NCBI RefSeq assembly: GCF_016612865.1
Contig: NZ_JAENZZ010000001.1
Coordinates: 620,001 to 684,000, forward strand
Length of the DNA: 64,000 nt
Origin: Blastococcus sp. TML/M2B
GTDB taxonomy: Bacteria; Actinomycetota; Actinomycetes; Mycobacteriales; Geodermatophilaceae
Direction of reading: 5' to 3'
Shown: one piece after another, positions 58,387 through 64,000 of the stretch
How the letters are laid out: each line of letters starts with the position of its first letter
Numbering within the stretch: the first letter of the stretch is position 1
Position numbers and translations under genes: made by a program
Notes under the pieces: generated by a model
What the model saw: the letters and a program-made list of their open reading frames with translations, nothing else
Database searches by the model: none
Told to the model about the DNA's origin: nothing

Positions 58387-59974
58387 ATGACCACCGCCGA
58401 ACGCACCCCGACGGACGTGTCCGCACCGCGGCCCCTGGACCCGGCGCTGGTCACCCGGCTCGCCGCCCTGGTCACCGCGGCGCCCGGCCGGCGCCCGGCA
58501 GGCCTCCGCCGCGCCGTTCGACGGGGCGCTGATCGGCGAGGTGCCCGTCTGCACCGCCGAGGACGTCGCCGAGGCGCAGCGCCGGGCGCGGGCGGCGCAG
58601 GCGGAGTGGGCCGCCCGCCCGCTGGCGGAGCGGCGGGCGGTGATGCTGCGCTACCACGACCTGGTCCTCGAGCGGCAGGACCAGGTGCTCGACATCGTCC
58701 AGGTCGAGACCGGCAAGAACCGCGTCAGCGCCTTCGAGGAGCTGGCCGATGTCGCGCTGACCGCGCGCTACTACGCCCACGCCGCGGCGCGGCACCTGAG
58801 GCCGGCGCGGCGGCGGGGCGCCCTGCCGCTGCTGACCCGCACCGTCGAGCACCACCACCCCAAGGGTCTGGTGGGCGTCATCGCACCCTGGAACTACCCG
58901 TTCACCCTCGCGGTCTCCGACGCGATCCCCGCGCTGCTCGCCGGCAACGGCATCGTGCTCAAGCCCGACGCCCAGACGCCGTTCACGGCGCTGATCGCGG
59001 TGGAGCTGCTGTTCGAGGCCGGGTTGCCGCGCGACCTGTTCCAGGTGGTCACCGGCGTCGGCGCGGACCTCGGGGCGCCGCTGATCGAGGGCGTCGAGTA
59101 CCTCATGTTCACCGGGTCCACCGCGACCGGGCGGATCATCGCGGAGCAGTGCGGGCGCCGGCTGATCGGCTTCTCCGCCGAGCTCGGCGGGAAGAACCCC
59201 ATGATCGTGCTGGCCGACGCCGACGTGGACAAGGCGGTCGAGGGTGCGATCCGGGCGTGCTTCTCCAACTCCGGGCAGCTGTGCATCAGCATCGAGCGGC
59301 TCTACGTGGAGGACGGCGTCTACGACCGCTTCGTCGCCGCGTTCGCCGCGCGGGTGGGGGCGATGCGGCTGGGCGCCGGCCTGGACTGGGAGGCCGACAT
59401 GGGATCGCTGATCAGCCGCAAGCAGCTCGACGTCGTCACCCGGCACGTGGACGACGCGGTCGCGAAGGGCGCGCGCGTGCTCGCCGGCGGGAAGCCGCGG
59501 CCGGATCTCGGCCCGCTGTTCTACGAGCCGACCGTGCTCGAGGGCGTGACCGAGGAGATGGAGCTGGCGCGAGCGGAGACGTTCGGGCCGGTCGTCGCGG
59601 TCACCCGCGTGGCCGACGCCGAGGAGGCGGTGCGCCGGGCCAACGACACCGCGTACGGGCTGAACGCCAGCGTCTGGTCGACCCCGCGGCACGGCGCGGA
59701 GGTCGCCACCCGCATCCAGGCCGGCACGGTGAACGTCAACGAGGGCTATGCCGCCGCCTGGGCGTCGATCGACGCACCCATGGGCGGGATCAAGGACTCC
59801 GGGGTCGGCCGCCGGCACGGGCGCGAGGGCATCCTCAAGTACACCGAGGCCCAGACCGTCGCGGTCCAGCGCGGCCGGGCCATCGGGCCGGTCCCGGGTC
59901 TGCCCCTGGAGAAGTACGCGGCCACGATGACGGCGTCGCTGAAGCTGGTGAAGCGGCTGCCCTTCCTGCGCTGA
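58387..59974 (+). pseudogene. Aldehyde dehydrogenase family, succinate-semialdehyde dehydrogenase-like (frameshifted as sequenced)
   Basis: An NAD(P)-dependent dehydrogenase of about 528 aa after repair. GLVGVIAPWNYPFTLAVSDA binds the cofactor, FTGSTATGRIIAEQC follows, AELGGKNPMIVLADAD holds the general base Glu and FSNSGQLCISIERLYV the catalytic Cys. The last 25 residues (PLEKYAATMTASLKLVKRLP) form a tail common in actinobacterial SSADH-like enzymes. An extra G at 58501-58502 breaks residues 1-40 from the rest. ATG 58387. The exact aldehyde is not determined. Confidence 0.87.
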
Positions 59975-59993
59975 GCCGACCGCAGGACGACCA

Positions 59994-60023
59994 GGGGCGG
60001 GACGGCTGCTGCCGTCCCGCCCC
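59994..60023. terminator. Terminator between aldehyde dehydrogenase gene and katE
   Basis: A perfect 13-bp stem, GGGGCGGGACGGC (59994-60006) and GCCGTCCCGCCCC (60011-60023), with loop TGCT, lies between convergent genes. Confidence 0.82.
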
Positions 60024-60039
60024 CGTCACCGCTGGATGA

Positions 60040-62157
60040 TCAGACCGTCGGCGGCACCACCGAGGCGCGCACCAGCGGGGTGCGGTCCCAGGCGCGGTGC
60101 AGGCCGAGCGCCGCGACGGTGGCGGCGGCCAGCTTGGCGTTGGCCTTCTTCCCGGTGAGCACGCCGGGCGCGGTCGGGTCGATGCCGGCGGTCTTCAGCA
60201 CCTCGACGCCGTCGCCCCACGCGCCGACGGCCTTGAGGTGGCGGAACGCCTCCTGCAGCATGACCAGCGCGCGGAAGTCGCCGTCCTTCGGTGCGCCGTC
60301 GGCGACGACGATCGCGTCGAACTCGATCGAGCGGCCGGTGGCGAAGGTGCGCTCGACGATCTCGACGGTCTTGCCCTTCACCAGCTGCCCGCCGTGCGGC
60401 GCGATGACCCGCAGCAGCGCGCCCTCGGCCTCGAGGGCCTTGCGCAGCGTGGCGATGCCCTCGAGGTCGGCGCCGGGGCCGGCCACGACGCCGACGATCC
60501 GACCCGCGATCGGGAACGGGGTGGGCTTGATCTGGCGCAGGGCCGGGGACTCCGACCGCGCCTTCTCGGCCTTGATCTTCTTCGGCACCGGCAGGCCGAG
60601 GCCCCCCGCGACCTGCGCGCAGAGGTCCGCGTCGATGCGTGCCAGCACGGTCAGGGCGCGCTCCTTGATCGGCTGCTCGTAGCACTTGCCGAGCTCGAAG
60701 GTGTACGCGTCGATCACGTGCTGCTGCTCGACGCTGGTCAGGCTCTTGTAGAACAGCGCCGGCTGCGAGAAGTGGTCGTCGAACGACGCCGGAGCCGTGC
60801 GGCCCACCTCGCCCTCGACGTGCCGCGGCACCTGCACGTAGCCGCCCTCGGACCAGTCCGACGGGAACGGGACGCCGGCGTCGACGCTGTTGGGCGTGTA
60901 CGGCGCCTGCCCGGTGTGCACCGCCTGCTGGTGGAAGCCGTCCCGGGTGTTGTCGTTCACCGGGGCGTGCGGCCGGTTGACCGGGATCTGGGTGAAGTTC
61001 GGCCCGGCCAGCCGGGTGAGCTGGGTGTCCAGGTAGGAGAAGTTGCGGCCCTGGAGCAGGGGGTCGTTGGTGCCCTCGATGCCCGGCACGAGGTGCCCGG
61101 TGTGGAAGGCCACCTGCTCGGTCTCGGCGAAGAAGTTCGTCGGGTTGGCGTTCAGCACCAGCGTGCCGATCGGCTGCACCGGCGCCAGCTCCTCCGGCAC
61201 GATCTTGGTGGGGTCGAGCAGGTCGATGCCCTGGAAGGTCTCCTCCGGTGTGTCCGGGAAGACCTGGATGCCCAGCTCCCACTCCGGGAAGGCGCCGGCC
61301 TCGATCGCGTCGTACAGGTCCCGGCGGTGGAAGTCGGGGTCGACGCCCGCGGCGATCTGCGCCTCCTCCCAGGTGAGGGAGTGCACGCCCAGCTTGGGCT
61401 TCCAGTGGAACTTCACGAGGACGGTCTCCCGCTTCTCGTTCACCAGCCGGAAGGTGTGGACGCCGAAGCCCTCCATCGTCCGGTAGCTGCGGGGGATGCC
61501 CCGGTCGCTCATGTTCCAGATCGTGTGGTGGGTGGCCTCGGTGTGGAGGGTGACGAAGTCCCAGAAGGTGTCGTGCGCCGACTGCGCCTGGGGGATCTCG
61601 CGGTCGGGGTGCGGCTTGCCCGCGTGGATGATGTCCGGGAACTTGATCGCGTCCTGGATGAAGAAGACCGGCATGTTGTTGCCGACCAGGTCCCAGGTCC
61701 CCTCCTTCGTGTAGAACTTCGTCGCGAACCCGCGGGTGTCGCGCACGGTGTCGGCCGAGCCGCGCGAGCCCAGCACCGTCGAGAACCGCACGAACACCGG
61801 CGTCTCCAGGCCCTTCTCGGCCAGGACAGCGGCCCGGGTCACCGAGGCGCCCGCGCCGTTGGCCGTGAAGACGCCGTGCGCGCCGGCCCCGCGGGCGTGC
61901 ACCACGCGCTCCGGGATGCGCTCGTGGTCGAAGTGCATGATCTTCTCGCGCAGGTGGAAGTCCTCGAGGAGGACCGGGCCGCGCGGGCCCGCCTTGAGCG
62001 AGTGGTCGGTGTCGGGCAGGCGGACGCCGTTCGGGGTGGTCAGCTTGTCGCCGGCCTGACCCCGGGGGTCGCGGCCGTCCTTCGGGCCGGCGTAGCCGAC
62101 CCCGGTCGGGCTGACGGTCCGCGGGGCGGACTGGTCGGGCGTGCGCGCGGGGGGCAT
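60040..62157 (-). CDS. katE: Catalase HPII-type, large subunit
   Basis: A 705-aa heme catalase with the C-terminal flavodoxin/DJ-1-like domain of large clade II enzymes. The catalytic His is in ERVVHARGAGAHGVF, with Asn in DLVGNNMPVFFI, and heme Tyr in GRNFSYLDTQLTRLAGPNF. The extra domain starts near residue 540 (IAGRIVGVVAGPGADLEGI). ATG 62157 has AAGGAG at 4 nt and replaces a longer frame. It detoxifies hydrogen peroxide, often in stationary phase. Monocistronic. Confidence 0.96.
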   Translation of the reverse strand: MPPARTPDQSAPRTVSPTGVGYAGPKDGRDPRGQAGDKLTTPNGVRLPDTDHSLKAGPRGPVLLEDFHLREKIMHFDHERIPERVVHARGAGAHGVFTANGAGASVTRAAVLAEKGLETPVFVRFSTVLGSRGSADTVRDTRGFATKFYTKEGTWDLVGNNMPVFFIQDAIKFPDIIHAGKPHPDREIPQAQSAHDTFWDFVTLHTEATHHTIWNMSDRGIPRSYRTMEGFGVHTFRLVNEKRETVLVKFHWKPKLGVHSLTWEEAQIAAGVDPDFHRRDLYDAIEAGAFPEWELGIQVFPDTPEETFQGIDLLDPTKIVPEELAPVQPIGTLVLNANPTNFFAETEQVAFHTGHLVPGIEGTNDPLLQGRNFSYLDTQLTRLAGPNFTQIPVNRPHAPVNDNTRDGFHQQAVHTGQAPYTPNSVDAGVPFPSDWSEGGYVQVPRHVEGEVGRTAPASFDDHFSQPALFYKSLTSVEQQHVIDAYTFELGKCYEQPIKERALTVLARIDADLCAQVAGGLGLPVPKKIKAEKARSESPALRQIKPTPFPIAGRIVGVVAGPGADLEGIATLRKALEAEGALLRVIAPHGGQLVKGKTVEIVERTFATGRSIEFDAIVVADGAPKDGDFRALVMLQEAFRHLKAVGAWGDGVEVLKTAGIDPTAPGVLTGKKANAKLAAATVAALGLHRAWDRTPLVRASVVPPTV

Positions 62158-62242
62158 GGGACTCCTTGCTGAGCGGGGCGGCGAACTCCCGGCCGGTACC
62201 CGGGGCTTGCTCCGGCACACCCGCTCGTCGCGTCGGCGCAGG

Positions 62243-63049
62243 TCAGCCGACCGGATCGCGCCGCAGCGCGGCGAAGTCCCGCGCGTGCGGGATGCCGGCG
62301 ACGAGCGCCAGCAGCGCGTCGTGCAGCCGGCCGTTGCTGGCCAGCACCGTCCCGTCGCCGGTGAGCACGTCGCGACCGGAGAGGTCGGTGACCCGCCCGC
62401 CGGCCTCCCCGATCAGCAGGGGGAGGACGGCGAGGTCCTCGTAGCCCAGCGGCTGGCCGGCGACGACGAGCGCGTCGGCCAGCCCGGTCGCGAGGTCCAC
62501 GTCGCCCTTGGTCCACGGCTGCAGGTAGAGCTCGCGGTGCAGGGCGACCAGCAGCTGCTCGGACCACGCCAGCGGGTTGAGCATCTCCACGAGGGCGCCG
62601 CGCAGCCGGTCGTGGTCGTTGACGTGCACCTGCCGCACCGGCCGGCCGGCGAGTGCGTGCCAGCAACCGAGCCCGCGCCCGGCGTAGAGCAGCTCGTCGC
62701 TCATCGGGTAGCCGGCGACCGCCACCGCCGGGCCCTCGGCGTCCTCCACGGCGAGCAGCACGTCGAACGTCGGCACCCGCTGGTCGAACAGGCTCGTGCC
62801 GTTGACCGGGTCGAGCACCCACCGGCGCGCGGTGGTCCCGGGTGCGGGGCGGTCGGCGTGCCCCAGCACCGGGTCGTCCGGGTACCGCGCCGCGATGCGG
62901 GCGCGCAGCAGCTGCTCCACCTCGACCTCGACCGGCATGGGGCCGCCGTCGCGGCCGGCCCGCGGGGTCGCCTCGGCGAACCGCCGGGCGGCCAGCCCGC
63001 CCGCCTCCTCGACCAGCTCCACGGCGTACTCGAGCAGGTCGCGGTCCAC
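62243..63049 (-). CDS. Inositol monophosphatase-like protein with altered metal sites
   Basis: A 268-aa member of the IMPase fold: LLEYAVELVEEAGGLAARRF at the start, WVLDPVNGTSLFDQRVPTFD in place of the DPIDGT motif, and GYEDLAVLPLLIGEAGGRVT for the C-terminal Asp site. The usual GEE is VLGHADR, and the second Asp of DxxD is Asn, so two metal-ligand positions differ. It may be inactive, or use one metal or another substrate. GTG 63049 is chosen; ATG 63115 is possible. The 82-nt gap after it leads to katE. Confidence 0.7.
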   Translation of the reverse strand: MDRDLLEYAVELVEEAGGLAARRFAEATPRAGRDGGPMPVEVEVEQLLRARIAARYPDDPVLGHADRPAPGTTARRWVLDPVNGTSLFDQRVPTFDVLLAVEDAEGPAVAVAGYPMSDELLYAGRGLGCWHALAGRPVRQVHVNDHDRLRGALVEMLNPLAWSEQLLVALHRELYLQPWTKGDVDLATGLADALVVAGQPLGYEDLAVLPLLIGEAGGRVTDLSGRDVLTGDGTVLASNGRLHDALLALVAGIPHARDFAALRRDPVG

Positions 63050-63179
63050 GACCGCCGATCCTGCTGCCCGCGGCCGCCGAGGGCGACCCGACGGGGTGAG
63101 CGCGGGTGTGGGCATCCGGGGGAGGGGTAGCGCGCTGACGCCGCGGCTCCTCCCGTGCCCGGCGGAGAGACGAGGACCC

Positions 63180-64000
63180 GTGGCCGGCGACGACGCACGC
63201 AGCGAGCTCGGAGAGACCGACGCCCCGCAGGAGGACGAGGTCGCCCTGGCGTTCGACCGGATCGTCAGCCAGGGGGCGCAGCGGCTGCACCGGACCTGGC
63301 GCGAGGTGCTCACCACGGGCCTCGCCGGCGGCCTGGAGGTCGGCGTCGGCGTGCTCGCCCTGCTGGCGGTCTACGCCGAGACCGGCAGCCACCTGCTCGC
63401 CGGGATCGCCTTCTCCGTCGGCTTCATCGCGCTGCTGCTGGCCAGGAGCGAGCTGTTCACCGAGGGCTTCCTGGTGCCGGTCACCGCCGTCGTCGCGGGG
63501 CGGGCGGGCCCCGGCCAGCTGGCCAAGCTCTGGGCCGGCACGCTCGTGGCCAACCTGGTCGGCGGGTGGGTGGTCATGTGGATCGCCGTCCACGCCCTCC
63601 CCGAGCTCGGGACGACGGCGATCGAGTCCGCCACCACCTTCGTCGACGCGCCGCTGGACCTGCAGTCGGTGTGCCTGGCCTTCCTCGCCGGCAGCACGAT
63701 CACGCTGATGACCCGCATGCAGCAGGGCGCGGAGTCCGAGGGCGGCAAGATCGTCGCCGCCGTCGCCGGGGCCTTCGTGCTCGCCGGGCTGGTGCTCTTC
63801 CACTCGATCCTCGACTCGCTGATCGTCTTCGCCGGCATCCACGCCGGCGGCCCGTTCGGCTACGGGGACTGGCTTGCGTGGTTCTGGTACGTCACGCTGC
63901 TCAACATGGCCGGCGGGCTGCTCGTGGTCACCGCGCTGCGGCTGGTGCGCAGCAAGGAGCTGATCGAGCGCGAGCGGGAGGACGTCCGCAGCGTGCGAGT
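63180..64000 (+). CDS. Formate/nitrite transporter family channel (partial, cut by the window end)
   Basis: The open frame from GTG 63180 runs to the window edge, giving 273 residues without a stop. After a 35-residue acidic start there are six helices (EVLTTGLAGGLEVGVGVLAL, LLAGIAFSVGFIALLL, LWAGTLVANLVGGWVVMWIA, SVCLAFLAGSTITLMTRM, IVAAVAGAFVLAGLVLFHSI and WFWYVTLLNMAGGLLVVTAL) with LARSELFTEGFLVPVTAV, as in FNT proteins. The central His of the selectivity gate may be the one in LVLFHSILD. The missing end is short. Divergent from the IMPase-like gene by 130 nt. Confidence 0.85.
   Translation, partial: MAGDDARSELGETDAPQEDEVALAFDRIVSQGAQRLHRTWREVLTTGLAGGLEVGVGVLALLAVYAETGSHLLAGIAFSVGFIALLLARSELFTEGFLVPVTAVVAGRAGPGQLAKLWAGTLVANLVGGWVVMWIAVHALPELGTTAIESATTFVDAPLDLQSVCLAFLAGSTITLMTRMQQGAESEGGKIVAAVAGAFVLAGLVLFHSILDSLIVFAGIHAGGPFGYGDWLAWFWYVTLLNMAGGLLVVTALRLVRSKELIEREREDVRSVR

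Overview
The window is very GC-rich, with GC almost fixed at third codon positions, many GTG starts and actinobacterial marker families: a mycothiol-dependent maleylpyruvate isomerase fold, an actinobacterial lipid-droplet-associated protein, DUF1707, DUF4245, DUF6542 and a DUF222/13E12 HNH protein. Flagellar genes, a three-gene succinate dehydrogenase and two c-di-GMP enzymes point to a motile, aerobic actinobacterium. Geodermatophilaceae (Blastococcus, Modestobacter or Geodermatophilus) is my best inference, but I could not test it.

Layout. 0-5 kb: a late flagellar block, with fliA on the minus strand facing away from flgN-flgK-flgL-fliW-csrA. 5-8 kb: four genes I cannot assign, one of them a strongly divergent sigma-70-like protein. 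8-12 kb: a large membrane-anchored cell-wall peptidase, a small conserved-looking gene, and gltA. 12-19 kb: two divergent glycan operons (fdtA-like isomerase, DegT aminotransferase and GT2 on one side; methyltransferase, FAD protein, methyltransferase and GNAT on the other). 19-30 kb: mainly housekeeping genes (fumC, glpX, xseA/xseB, ispH, rmuC). 30-36 kb: alkylation repair (ogt, ada-alkA), then an ABC exporter fused in one operon with a two-component system. 36-41 kb: HNH protein, GAF-EAL protein, ychF and small enzymes. 41-50 kb: deacetylase, SQR-like flavoprotein, OafA-type acyltransferase, SelO, PspC and others. 51-64 kb: GGDEF-EAL protein, sdhCAB, a molybdenum oxidoreductase pair, an aldehyde dehydrogenase, katE, a degenerate inositol-phosphatase-like gene and a formate/nitrite-type channel cut by the window end.

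Working together. FliA, FlgN, FliW and CsrA form the usual late-flagellar control set. A promoter-like motif, CTC(A/C)AG-N15-GCCGATGG, lies upstream of both fliA and the distant GGDEF-EAL gene, which suggests that FliA couples motility to c-di-GMP turnover. gltA, fumC and sdhCAB supply TCA-cycle steps. Convergent gene pairs are separated by strong hairpin terminators, and several genes have a -10 box 6-8 nt before the start codon, which implies leaderless mRNAs.

Caution. Twelve genes contain thirteen single-base frameshifts, twelve of them of the +1 type and mostly in short homopolymers. I treat these mainly as sequencing or assembly errors, but list the genes as broken as sequenced. No tRNA, rRNA, CRISPR array, insertion sequence or prophage was seen.
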